Source: Sarcocystis neurona (Eukaryota; Apicomplexa; Conoidasida; Eucoccidiorida; Sarcocystidae). From it: DNA of 64,000 nt. A model generated the notes under the pieces. It was not told the DNA's origin, searched no databases, and was given only the letters and a program-made list of their open reading frames with translations. The position numbers and the translations under genes are program-made. Within the stretch, counting starts at the first letter, position 1. The number at the start of each line of letters is the position of its first letter. Positions 13,401-27,400 of the stretch are shown in pieces. Where the stretch lies: positions 1,825,186 to 1,889,185 of the forward strand of contig KL647292.1 in NCBI GenBank assembly GCA_000727475.1. The letters are read 5' to 3'.

Positions 13401-15464
13401 TCTTGAATATGTACATATGCATGTACGTATTTTCCTAAACACACACGTGTGTTTTCGTGAGTATACATATGCATATATATGTATGCATACGTATACATAG
13501 ACGGAGGGGCGTTCCTCGTTTATCTGGAGGAGACAGTAATCGACGCACATACCTACTGCTTCCAGACGCACGTGTACATGTACATATATACGTAGACACA
13601 TATATGTAGAGGTGACATCAGATGCGGAGACACACGTTTTGTATGTACGTGTGTGTGTGTACGCATATATGCCTGTGTATATACGTCTGTACGTACGTAT
13701 GGAGGCATGTATAAATATATGTATGTTCGTATGTATGTACGTGTATGCATGGACACGTTTGTACGTATGTATGTGTGCAGTCATGTGTCTCTTTCTCTCT
13801 GTGTGTTTATCCTCCAGGTCGTTGTGCCACAGGTGTTTCTACATTTCCTTTTCTTTCTCCCAAGACATATAGACATCCGATAGAAAGGTCGTTTCTTCGG
13901 GTGTTGTCGACGGCAGGCAGAACTCGACCGAGAAGAAAGAAGAGAGAGTGATCGGCCTGAGGAGGGCTCCCTTTTCTCAACGAAGAGGACAGAAGACGTG
14001 CAGCAGCAGAGGAAAGACAAACGCCGTCATCCCCCCGCGTAGCCAGCGGCGGGGACGCGCTGCCGCCCCCGCGCGCGTCACGTACCAGGTAGACCTGCTT
14101 GGCAGTAGGGTAGTCGAGGGGCACGGGCGCCGCGCGGTCGAAGGCAAAGCCGGAGGGAAGGAGCGGGTCGCAGGCGAGAGCGAAGGTGACCGTGCCGCAG
14201 TCGGGAGGCACCGGCAACGAGAGATACATGAACGGATCGAATGTCTTCGAAATTTTTTTGCACTGTGGGCACTGCAGTCTGGAGCGGTACAAACCTTGGA
14301 AGCAGTCCACGATAAAGGAGTCATTAATTTCCTTGTGCCGCTGCCAGCAAAGTTCTGCAACCTCCGCGTCTGCCTTCTCGGGCCCGCCTTCGATCTTCGA
14401 CTGCAGGCGCGCAGAAAAGAAACGGATACAGAAAAGCGACACACGCCGAGACAAGGAAGACACATATATATATATATATACACCCACACACGGAGACAGA
14501 CGAAGAGACACACACGCGGAGACGGGACGGCGGGGAAAGCGGGAGGGAAGGGGCCTGCCGAGAGACACGAACAGAAAGAGAAGTGTGAAGGGGCAAGGAG
14601 AGCAGATACACAGAGGAAGACGCGCAACAGCAGAAGGAGACGTGGGACAGCAGGAAGAAGAAACGAGATGCAGCAGCAGTGCGCAGAACACGCGCGGGTG
14701 TGTGGGAGCCGCGGCCACGCGACTGCTGCAGGAAGGACGCCGGGCCGCTGTGCAGCAGCCGAACAGCAAAATCGTGCCATTCCCCCCCTTCCCTTCCCCT
14801 CCTCCACAAACACAGACACACACATGGACACATCCATACAGAGAGACACAACGGTTCCCGCTGTCTCCTCTCACTTCGTCCCGCCAACGGCCGCAGCAAA
14901 ACTTCACAGGCACACAGAGCGAGAGGCAGCAAGCATCCCTATGTAAACACATATGCATATATAGATGAGAAGCGAGAGTAACGTCTCCACGTCCACACGT
15001 ATACCTACATATGCGAAGATGTGAACAGAGACACACGTATGCTCTTCACACCAGTGTATACAAGAGTACGTCTGTATTGACAGGTGCCAGAAATACTACA
15101 CCGTTTATCCCCTGCAAGTACACACACACTGGAGCCTCCACATACATGAACGCATATCGTTGCATGCATAGACGTGCCGAGTTTCATCAGAGACAGAGAC
15201 GGGGAGACAGACGGAGCGAGCGGGCGACAACAGCGGCGCCCGTCCACCACCCTCTCCTCGTTTCTCGGCCTCCAATGCGCCTCAGAAGCGCGACGCGCAC
15301 GGCTGCAGGCCTCCCCGCGCGACTGGATTCGGTCACACCTGCAGAGTATCGATTTATGTGCGCCTGTGTGGATGTATGTATGTACGTGTATATGTATGTA
15401 CATATATGTACATGTAAGTATATGTATGTACATGTGCGTATATATATATATATATACAAATATG

Positions 15465-15495
<31 letters not shown>

Positions 15496-18400
15496 GCATC
15501 CGTATGTATATGTATACATGTATATGTATGTATATCTATGTATATATATGTAGATGGATGTACACGTGTGTATATGTGCGTATATGTATGTATAGGTACG
15601 TAAATGCATGGATATGCATACGTATGTATATGTACGTACATATATGTATATGGATGTATATGTGTGTACATGCATATATATGTATGTACATGTATGTATA
15701 TATATGTATACGTATGTACGTGTATGTACGTACATGTATATATACGTATATGTATGCATGTGTATGTATGTATGTATGCGTATGTACGTATATGCATGCG
15801 CACGTGTATGTGTTTGTATGTATGTATGTGTTTGTATGTATGTGTTTGTGCCGCTTACTGCTCAGATGAAAAACGTATGCCTCTGCCCATTTGGCGTCTT
15901 TCACACGTATATGTGTATACGTACTTACACACGTATCTACAGATTTTATATATATATATATATATATACGTATGTATAGACGGAGAAGGACAGACAAAGA
16001 GAGAGCTCACGTGGACAGTACACTTGGCTTTACAGGGAAGCTCTATTTCTCGTCCCTTCCCACACATATACGTATATAGTACGAAACGGTACCTCTGTGT
16101 CTCTCCCTATGTATACGTACATGTATGTATATATATATATATGCATACGCATATACATATACATACATACACATACATATATATATATACATACATAAGG
16201 AGAGAGACAGAGGTACCGTTTCGTATTACACCTGTATACGTAAAAGATGGAGACTCATATGAAACACCAAAAGGAAGTGAGCCACAAGGAGAGGCAAGGG
16301 AGGTGACGAAACAGGCGCATCTGTGCTGTACCTCATAGTAGGGCTTTTTCTTCACGCGGTTAAGGTCCTCGTGAAGGCCATCAAGAAGAAACGCTATTAG
16401 TTCCTGAGAATCTTGTTGGTTATAGCCCAGAAATTCTTCTCGCACACGTCCCACTGCCCATTTCAATTCTCGCGGCGCCAGCGGCGAATCTTCTCCCAGC
16501 CACATCTCCTGCAACCACATAGCAGCAGCGCCAGCAGCAACGCACGAGCACCAGCAGCTGCAACAGCAATGGGGCGAGGCAGTAGCGGCAGCAGAAGCAA
16601 CGGGGCGAAGATGTAGGGGCAACAGCAGCAGCGGGACCAGGAAGTAGCGGCAACAGCAGAAACGCGCTCAGGCAGCAGCAGGAAACAAAAAGGGTGAGGT
16701 GGAGGAGGAAGAGGAGGCGGCTGACGGAAAGGGACGAGAAGAAGAGACGGGACAGGGGAACGTGGAGCCAGCAGAGCGGCCGCAGCACCAGCAGCGGCAG
16801 CGGAGAAGGGCGCGCAGACGAAACGCAGATGAAGACGGGGAGGAAGCAGCAGAAAGAGACGGAAGGAGAAAAAGGCAGCCTACGAAACCCGGCACCAGCA
16901 GCAGCAGCAGCGACGTCAAAAGAGATAGCGACAAAACCCGCAGCAGCAGCATACAAGCAGAACAAGCGCTGCTCCTGCTGCAGCGCGTCTGTCTTCTGCT
17001 GCTTCATGTTTCTTCCTCTTCTAACGTTGGTTTCTTCTTCCTCTTCTGCTGCTGCCTTCTTCTTCCCCCCCTTGTGTTGCTGTTTTCTTTTCCCTGTTCT
17101 GCTGCTACTTTCTGTTTCCTCCTGTGTTGCTGCTCTCTTTTCCTCTTCTGGTGCTGCTTCCTGCTTCCTCTTCTGCTGCTGCTTTCCTCTTCCCCTCTTG
17201 CCTTGCTGCTTTCTTCTGCTGCTGCTTTCTCCTCCGTCTTCTTCCCTGTCTTGTGTTGCTGGCCGCTTCTCCCTCTTCTGTTGCTGCTTCCTCCCCCCTC
17301 TTCTGTTGCTGCACTCTTCTTCCTCTTCTGCTGCTGCTTTTTCGTCTTCTTGCTGACAAGGTGCTCTGTCTGCCTCGCTGCTGCCCCGCGCCTTGTGCGG
17401 CGTGCGCGGCATTTTCGACTCCCCTTTTGTTCTACTCTCTCTCTCTCTGGTGGCGCCTTACCCGCAGGGTGTTGCAGTAGGCCCTGGCCAGTCGTCCTTG
17501 CGTTCCCATGACATTTTGCTCGTTCAAATCTGCAAGATACTTGTTGCTCAGGAAGTAGTACGAGAGCGGCATGACCTTGGACAGGCACTGCACGGCAGAG
17601 TTGAGAAAGCACGTATTCCCAACGTTAATAAGTCCGCACAAACCCCCGCGCTTGAAGATTTCTCGGGCCTCTTCTTCTTCTTCGTCTTCTTCTTCCGCGT
17701 CCTGCTGCTCTTCTTCTTCTTCTTCAAACATTTTGCTGTCGCGGCGCTCCCTCCCTCCTCGCGTCTGCTGCTGTTCCTGCGACTGCTGCTGCTGGTGCCC
17801 CCGCAGACCCCACGCCCCTCCCCCTCCCGCAGCGAGCGCTGCTGCTGCCGACGACGACGCTGCTGGTGCGCCTGCCCCGCCGCTTCCTGCTGCTGCTGCT
17901 ACTGCATGCGGCACTCGCGGCGACTGCTCTTCTTCCTCCTCCTCTTCCTGCTCCTCGTCTGCCTCCTCCTCCTCGTCTCCTCCCCTGCCGTCTTCGTCTC
18001 CTTCCTCCTGCTCGACCAACGCTGCTCCAGCCTTCTTCGTCCCCCGTCCCCCTGCTGCAGTTTGCAACGACCACGAGACATACAGAGACAGAGACGGAGA
18101 CGAAAAAAGACATAACAACAGCAGCCTCCTTCAACACGTCGTCAGCAACTGTTGACCACCGCGTTCCACCGCCCTCCCTGCAGGCAGCCTCACTCACCGC
18201 CACTTCCCGTCCACATACGTATTGCACACATGCAACGTCACAGCCACTCCCTTCTCACGCATATACACATATACATATTTATATATACACGTGTATATAT
18301 ATATATATATATATGTAGAGATACACACACACACATACATATACACACACATGCAGCGTCACAGTCACTTCCTCGTCACATGCATATATATACACATATA

Positions 18401-21400
18401 TATACACGTATATATGTACAGACACGCGTGTACACACATGCAACGTCACAGCCACTTCCTCCTCACGCATATACACATATATATACATATACAAATGTAT
18501 AGACACACATATACACACATATATTTACATAGACGCAGGTGGAGGAACTATTCAGCCACGCAGGACCTGCTGAAAGATTGCTCTCTCACAGCATGCCCCA
18601 AGGCAAACAGAGATATTTCCTACTACTGGCACACAGGCAGTCACGCGGTCGTATATTTGACTCGTCGTACGAAGAAACTTGACCCAGTCCTGACGCGAGA
18701 TTAAGCAAAGTCAAATCGACTCGTCTTCCCCACGCGAAGACAAACAACCGCTCACTCATATACATATATATATATATATATATTGTACACTATAGCTGCG
18801 CACACATGTGTATATATGTATGTATTTGCGTCGGTCTGCATAGACCAAGGAGGAAACTGAGGACAGCAGTAAGCCAGACATCGTCCACAGACTAAAACTC
18901 CGTTGTCTCGAAATCTTCGTCGTAGATGTCGAAACAAATAAATTCCCAAGAAAAGTTTTTCTTCCCCCCTTGCCGTCCAGGAGAGTCACCAGCTGCTACT
19001 GCCCGCTTTCCGTACGGGAAAAATCACCCGCACAAGCAGCAAGCGTCCCTTCCTCTCTATCACCAGGGGACGCAGAAACTACACAGCGAGACCGTGACAG
19101 ACACACACCTATATGACTACACTTCTAAAATATGCATGTACATACTTATACATACATACGTCCGTCCATATATGTGCGTATGTTCAAGCTTCCACAGTGA
19201 TAGACACACACCTACGTGACTACACTTATATATATATATATATATATATGTACATACTTATACATATATGCGTCTGTCCATACGTGTGCGTATGTTCGAC
19301 TCTCGACTAGTCTACAGACGCACAAGGCGTCACAGACTGCATCAGAAGCGAAATTTTCCTCTGCACGTCTCTCTCGCGGGCTGCCTCTCTCTCAAAGTGG
19401 CATATACACGTGGCGGACAATACACGGTGGACTTCTCTCGTCGTCCTTCTCGCGCAGATACTGACCATGCAAATACACACATACATGCATTATACTACAC
19501 GCATCACTAGATATACACATATATATATATATATGCGCACAGACATATGTATATACGTATACACACTTAGACATGTGCACATACATCCATATATATGCAT
19601 GCATACGAATGTATATACACACACACACGCATACATGCATATATATACGTATATGCATCCATTCACATATACACACACCTATAGATAAATACATTTAAAC
19701 ATGCATTCGTGTATACATACATACACACGGATGCGCATGCAGACGTACAGATCTATATTACACGCCCACAAACATACACGTATATATAACATATGGAAGG
19801 GTCCCCTTATGTGCGTGTGTGTGCATAGCGGGCCCTTCTTTTCTCTTCGTTTTCGAATTGTCTACGACCACAGACACAAACACGTGCAGGTACACACCAA
19901 CTTCCTCCTCCTGGTGTCACGCCCTCTGTACAACTCCGCTGAGAAGCCCATGCTGGAACGTTGTCCGTCCCTCTCTGTCGCGTGGGAAGCATTTACACAA
20001 GCGACGGAAAACTTTGACGAAGAAGTCAGTTTTTCCCAACTAACCACCCCTACTAATACTACTACTATCAACTGCCCGGCGCTTCCTCTGCTCGTTCTGT
20101 CGGTGTCTCCTCGTGTCTTGCGGCGGTCCCTCTGTGTCTCTGTTTCTGTGTGCCCCTCTCCCTGTGTGGCTCTGTGTGCCACAACAGCTGGGGGTCTCCC
20201 TGCTGATAGAGAGCGAACTCTCGAAAAGAAACGACGGACTTCTGCTTCCTGCAACGTGAGCAGCGGGCAACACTCCGCGCTCGGCGACGACGACAATCAC
20301 GTCTTGGTCGAAGCCTGCTTCGGCAAGAGTCTTCCCTGCCTCGCCTCCTCCTGCTGCTCCCCCCCCGCTCCCTGCTGCTGCTGCTACAGCCTTGCCCATA
20401 TTGCCGCTGCTGGCAGTCCTGCTGCCGCTGGCCAACGCGTTGCTGCTGCTCGAACTGCTGCCTCCGCCTCGGTCGCTGCGGCTGCTGCTCCCCGTCCCGT
20501 CGCTGCTGCCGCTGCTTCTCCTGCCGCTCGCACGGTGTCCGCCTCCGCAGCTGCAGCCGCTGCTGCGATCGGCAACAGCGCCAGGATCCCCAGCCGCCAA
20601 GACATCTTCTTCCCCGCAGCGCATGCAGCGACCGCTGTTCCCCGCCGACGCGCGACTGCTGCAGCTGTGTCGATGCGAAGCACGCGTGCTGCTGCTGCTA
20701 CAGCTCGAAGCAAGCGACGGCGTCCCTCCGGGAGAGGCGGGAAGACCTGGGAAACGACTACCTCCCGCCGAGCGCGCACAAGACGAGACAGCAGCATCAG
20801 CGGCATCGGCAGCATCAGCGTCGCCGGCACCGACTTCGAGAGGCTCCAGAACGCACAAGTCGTTGCGGCTCGACAGCGTCCCTCGGTAAATATCCACGTC
20901 ACCCACGCTGCTGCCGTGCAGTACGTTCCTCAGCAGCAGCAGCACCTAATGCGCAGCAACGCATCTCACATGCACATGGCGCAAGCCGCTCCATTAGCAG
21001 CAGTCAACCTCGGCAGCAGCAACACCGACAGCAGCAACCAGCCGCAGCAGCAAAACAGCAGCAACAGCAGCCGCAGCTGCAACCAAACGCAGCCGCAGCA
21101 AGCGCAGCAGCGTCACCAGGAGGAACAGTGCGGCCAGCAGCAGCACGACCAGCAGAAGTCATGGCACCAGCTGGAGCCGAGAGGGAATATTAAGCGTGAG
21201 CGAAGAAGGACGCAAAGGCAGTGAGAACGGGACGCAGGAGGAGGCAGACGCAGGAGGAAAAGAGGCGGCGAAAACGTACGAGAGAAGACCGGCGGGGCGC
21301 AAGAGGACAAACAAAAACGGCGTAAGTGGCGGGGACCGGAGATAAAAAGATTGGAAGGGAAGGTGAAAAGCGTGGGGAAAAGAAGAGGAAGGGCAGAAAG

Positions 21401-24400
21401 AAGAGACCAAGAGCTACAACATCGCATGTGCAGAAGAGAGCCGCAGAAAAAGAGCAACCGCGCGCGGCACCTAAAACTTCCGCGGGAACCTTCGTAGCAC
21501 GAGGAAAGCGCGTCTTCTCCTATTCGTTGCAGCAGGTGATAAACGGAGTAGGAAAAGACGAAGGAGAAAGTGAAGGACAACTATGCGCATGGCAACGCGA
21601 CAAAGACGGCACGCGGCTAACGCGGGAGCAGCTAAAGGGAAAAACGAGTGCAGCAGCCTCTGCGCCTCCTGGTGCATGCAGGGCTGTATTTCGCTCGAAG
21701 TTCGTATAGGTACTTACAGGGTGTGTAATGTACATGCGTACATATATGCAGTGGGGTGGCTGTCACAGGCCGCAGTCACACCCATACGTCTACACATATA
21801 TCTACACACGCATGCAGATTGTAGAAACGCATACAAACATGTATGTCAGAAGCTGGACATACACGTATACATATGTATGCACATGCAAGACTACACATAC
21901 AAAGGCCATACGCATATGTGCATATACATATATTCACACACAGTGTATGTGAATATATATCCTGCAGACGTAAACGTTAAACAAGCACATGCGAAGACGC
22001 CCGCAGACAGAGCTCTACGCAAACGCTCCAGATATACTCGCATGCACATGAGTACGTACCCTGACACCACCAAATACACGAGCACGTAGACATATACATA
22101 TATATATACATGAGAAAAAGAAATTTGGAGGGGAAGGGAAAGTACCTGGTGGCGCAGATCTGCGAGAGTATCTCCTCGCGACAAGACAATTTCTCCGAGA
22201 GGCGAGTACGTGAAAGTTGCCTTTTCCTCTCTTCCGCGGACAGTCACAGCAGAAGCTGCAGCAGCGGCAGCAGGCGAAGCAGCAGCAGCAGCAAATGGAC
22301 GGGGCGAGGAAGCCCCGAGAAGCCGAGGGCAGCACGTCTCAACACCGCCCGCCCCTCCCGCCGCGGTGTTGTGCAAAAGCGCTTCGTCTGCTGCTCCTGC
22401 TCCCGCGCTCCGTCCCCGCGCTCCGGCTGCTGTCACCGCTGCTCCTCCTGCTCCTCCTCTTCCCTCGCGCAACGCCGCTCCTGCGGCAGGTGCTTCTCCT
22501 GCTGTGTTTGCTGCCGGAGTCGCTGCTACTGCGCACGTCGCGCTGTAGACGGTGAGGACCAGCGGCTGCGTCTCCACGCGTCTGCGGTATCCGTCGCGGT
22601 ACACCCGCCGTGGCACCTCGACGTCATGTGGAAAGTGCTTCGCGAGAAGTCTCCAAAATTCCTCATTCACCAATTCAAATTTCTCTCCCTAAATAAAAAT
22701 CAAACGCATGCATGCAAGCAATCCTGTAGCTACTTGTTCTTCGTCGTCTCTTCGAGGCATCCCTCTGTGTATGTGTATGGAGGAGCGTGTGCATGCCCGC
22801 ACACGCCTCTGGGATATGTATAGTAGTCTACCCACACATGCAGAAATAACACCTACACACATACATGTATATATGTTTATACGTAGGAAAACTATACACG
22901 CATATGCGTACGTGTGTTGGTATATGGATGTATATACGTAGGAACACGTCTACATGGATATAAGTAGGACACACGTGTCTGTACGTGGAAAGGGGTGTAT
23001 ATCTATGTATGTCCATATTCACAAATTTATATACCACTACGTACACGTGCATATACGTTCATATGCGCATACATATCTTTAGGCAGCACACACACCTACG
23101 TGAAGATAGGTGGAAACATGTATATCTAGGTGTCTACGTGGACAACTGCGGGTACCCGTCTCACGTGCGTCTGTCTACTAAACGCAGAGACAGACACATC
23201 CGGAGGGGCAGACACACATACGTATGCCTCTGCAGTTGTCTATATACGCATGCGTATAAACTGCAGCCCTCCTTCCCGCAGCCTTTTGCCGCCTCTGCCG
23301 CACGTTGCAGCCCGCCGTACAAAGCCCCACGCTAGATCCGGGGGGACGCCCACAAATGCGTCGTGCGTCCTCACGCGCCGCAAGGCGCAGCAGATGCAAA
23401 TACTTCTGGCGCACGTCGGGAGCACTTCACGTGCGCCTGTTTCATGCATGTATATGCCCTTGCCGCATGCGCGAGCAACACTACACGCATGCACGCGAGC
23501 CACTTCCCGGCGTAGGCACCGGTGCAAAGAACGTGCTGGCGACCTAGGAGAGCCCCACAACGTGGACGGCGCCCACCTGCGTCAGGCCATACCACCACCG
23601 CAGGACGGACGCATGCAAAACCACGCCCACCCATCTCTACAGACAGAAACACCCGATCACCCGGATAAAGCGTTTGCGCCCTGTGTGACGGTGCCAGCAG
23701 CATGCGCCCAAGGTTCTGGGTCAACGTCTGCAACAGATGACTTCTTCACGCTCATGCCCATTCCATCTACGACCTCTGATCGCGTGCACACACGCACATA
23801 TATATGCATGCATGTGTGAACAAGGCTGCGTTTTATGCGTCCGCACAACAGCGCAGCAGGACGCAGAGATGACGCAGTCCGCCCACTTCGCCAAAATCGC
23901 CCACGGCCACCTCCACACGTGTAGGCGAGCGCAGAGGGCTGTCGGCAGCGCCTGCACCCGCTCAGCTTAAAAAAGAACAGGAGCCGCCCCCCGCCCACGG
24001 TCCCACGTCCCGTACTATCCTCTAGTGATACTCTTGATATGGCCTCCACCTACAGCAGCGGCTGTTTCTCAACAGTGTGTTGTCCTCTCGTCCGCCCAAG
24101 GCAACAAGAAGTGATTCTCAACGTAATTTCTTCAGAGATGATGGAACTCGCATCCAGCTACAACCCCACGGGAACGACTCTCGGAAGAAACACACATTTC
24201 TGCTCGCGGCCGACACCCGCACGACACATATGCAGCCGCAACGCGACGTGGTGTGCGCAAATCCAAGTAGCACATACATGTGTATACGTATATCCACCAA
24301 ATGTATACCTCTACATCAAGCGTATGTACAGAGACAGACGACAGGCGTGTAAAATCTATCTATCTCTCTCTATATATATTGTACATATATACGTGTATAT

Positions 24401-27400
24401 ATCTATATGTATATCCACTAAAAGATATATGTCTACATCAAGAGCACCAATACAGACGGAGGAAACGTGTTACATGCGTAAAATACGTACACAGCCAGTT
24501 TCCGAGAGACGCGTGTTACATGCGTAGAATACCTACACAGCCAGAACAGTAAAATAATCTACTGTTCTGAGAACGCTGCGAGGCACTAGCATGCGACGAA
24601 GCAGCCGGGAAGAAGCGTGCAGCACTAGCAGCAGCGGCAAAAAAAAAGAAGTCGCCTGTTTCTTCCCTCGGACGGGCAGAAAAGTTCTCCACAAACGCGG
24701 ACGCAGAGACACGGTGAAAACGCCCACCCAGTAATCGTGTACAAATCCAACAAACACGCGCATGTATCACAGAGAGGTGGGCGCACACACACATACATAT
24801 ATGTGGAATAGAAGCTAGGTAGTACGCGTGAAGAGAGACATACGTGAATAGAGACGGAAGCTAGGTAGCGCGCATTAAGAGAGACATATGCGGATATACA
24901 CGTCGAAGCTAGGTGGTGCGCACGAAGAGAGTTATGCGTGGATATATTGGTAGAAACTCGCGTGAAGAGAGATATACGTGGATATATAGATTGAAGCTAG
25001 GTAGTGCGCGTGAACAGAGATTTACGTGGATATATATGTAGAAGCTAGGTAGTGCGCGTGGAGATAAATGTGGATATATAGATGGAAGCTACGCAGGACG
25101 CACGAAGAGAGACGAAACGCCCCGCAGTGCGCAGGCGGAGAGAAACACTGTCGAAAAAGCGAACACACACATGCCTGCCGCCTCTTTTATAAGAACGAAC
25201 AGCCTTCACCAGGTCTCCGCATCGGGCTGAAACAACTGGAAATTCAGACCAGCAACAGTGGACGGGACACTTCCTGTCACCCACGCGCACAGAGACACAC
25301 AGCCTGCGGCTCTCGGCTCGCAAAAAAGCACACTGACTTTTGGAAGCAACTGCACCACAGGCGCGCAGACACACAACTGCCAGCGCGTCCCCTGACGTGC
25401 AGCGACCAGCTTCAGGACGAGTACGCACGCTGTGACTCGTTCGCAAATGTGCGCGCGGGCATGCAGGCCGTCGCTCGCGTGCAGACGAGGAAACGCACGG
25501 CGTTTTACCTGAGCAAAGACAATCGCATCATCAAGAAGGGAAAGTTTCGTCGGGCGCGCCAAGCCTCTGCACGCCGGGCTCAGCAGCTGGCGGTTGCGAA
25601 TTTGTAGCGGGAGATCCTTCAGCGCGACGCCCATGGGACTGTTCCCTTCTTTGTTAACGCCGTGCGTCGCCAACATGCCTAGCGTATCGAGGAACTCCCT
25701 CTCCACGACGTACCTGGACGGAAGGAGGTAGCAACGTAACGCAGCCGAATATGAAAAGGTGGAAGACGGATAAAAAGGAAGTCGAGGAGGAAGACGTGCA
25801 AAATACGTGAGACACGTTGGACATTCCGTCTCTCGAGGCGGCCTGCGCGTCACCAGGCCGCCTGCGCGTCACCAGGCGGCCTGCGCGTCACCGCCGTGAA
25901 GAAACGTAGCTCTACAAGCGCGTGCGTGTATTTCCCTTTCTCTACATATGTGCAGATATTTGTGAGACGTAACAGACCCCCCCCGAGGGAAGAAAAAGAA
26001 AGGAGGAGACGAAACCAGACTGCAGAATGAAAAGGCCGCAGGGGGAAAAGGAGGGCCACGCAGAAAAGAAGAGGGACGGCAGAAAAACTGGGCGGAAAAA
26101 GGAGACACCTCCCGCACCACGACCCACTACGGCACAACGCACGTTTCCTAGTCGTCCCCCCTCTGGTGTACGTACACCTCAAAAGGCACTTACTGTTCCC
26201 CCAACGGCAGGCTCTTCACTACAAATGTGAACGCCCACACACAGAGAGAAACGGAAGACCAGAACGGCAACACAACACACACGCATACACGCACACACCT
26301 ACAAAACAACAGCACGGATGTGGAAGTACACACCTGGGTATATATATAAATTCCCATGGACGCATGCATCCCACACGCTCGTCTACAAACATATTCACTG
26401 CCCGTACGTCTCTTCACGAACACAGACAGACACGCGTGCACTCATACACACGCTTCCACACATCCAGCATATATATATATATACATACTTGTATACAAGT
26501 ATCGACACACATATCCGTATGAGTACGTACATACACGTATACATACAGAGACAGACATATACGCGCATCTGTGTATACACAGAGAGAGAGGGATACGCAC
26601 GCATCCAGCTAAGGATACAAGTTTGTGGACCCATTACGTATAAAGAAATATGAGAGGTGGATATTTGCCGACAGAGGTGGAAACGCATGCATCCATACAT
26701 AGAAGCGCACACGTGCATCACACACACCTACACACGGGTGCGATTTCCTTCATCTTATCCATCGGCAAGATGCTTCGTAAACACGAACGAACAAACGAAG
26801 CAAGACAGGATCGACCTTTTCAAAGCAGAAATACGAATGCACGCATAAATATACATCTGCCTGTGCGTACGTACACCCACACGGTTGTAGGTCTCTGTGT
26901 GTATGGTACAAGGACACAAGTGTGTATACGGATGTTTGTCTACAGTTACACAAGTAAGCAGACAACTCCTTATACACGTGGGCACGCGGAAGCGTACCTA
27001 CATCTGTCTACATATAGATATTTATACGCACGTATACATGAAGCCACAGGTGTATGTCTGTATGATACATATCTGGGGGCGCCCGTAGAGATTGTCTTAT
27101 GCATCCCTAGATCTTCCAGCTTGTCAAATGTTTGTAAATATAGATATATTGATGCCCACGGGACGGTACGCTCTTGTACACGCATGAAGGATACATGTGG
27201 AGACGTTGAATCAAAAATGTACGCATACCTACATACATGTGTGGGCAGACACGTGCGAGGGTGACTTCCAAAGGTGAAAAATGAGTGTCTGCCGGCTTTG
27301 TCGAACGAGTGTGAAACAGGTACACACGTGTGGGCATAACGAATGCACACATATCTATGTATATATATATATATATGTACGTACGGGATCCACGTATACC

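Noticed and set aside
15174..16338. Overlapping open frames of 120-240 codons on both strands
   Set aside because: They come from the (TG/TA)n microsatellite at 15360-15850.
22681..22700. A telomere-like CCCTAAA on the plus strand
   Set aside because: A single occurrence, part of the exon 3 acceptor (TTTAGGG on the minus strand). No tandem telomere-type repeat was found in the window.
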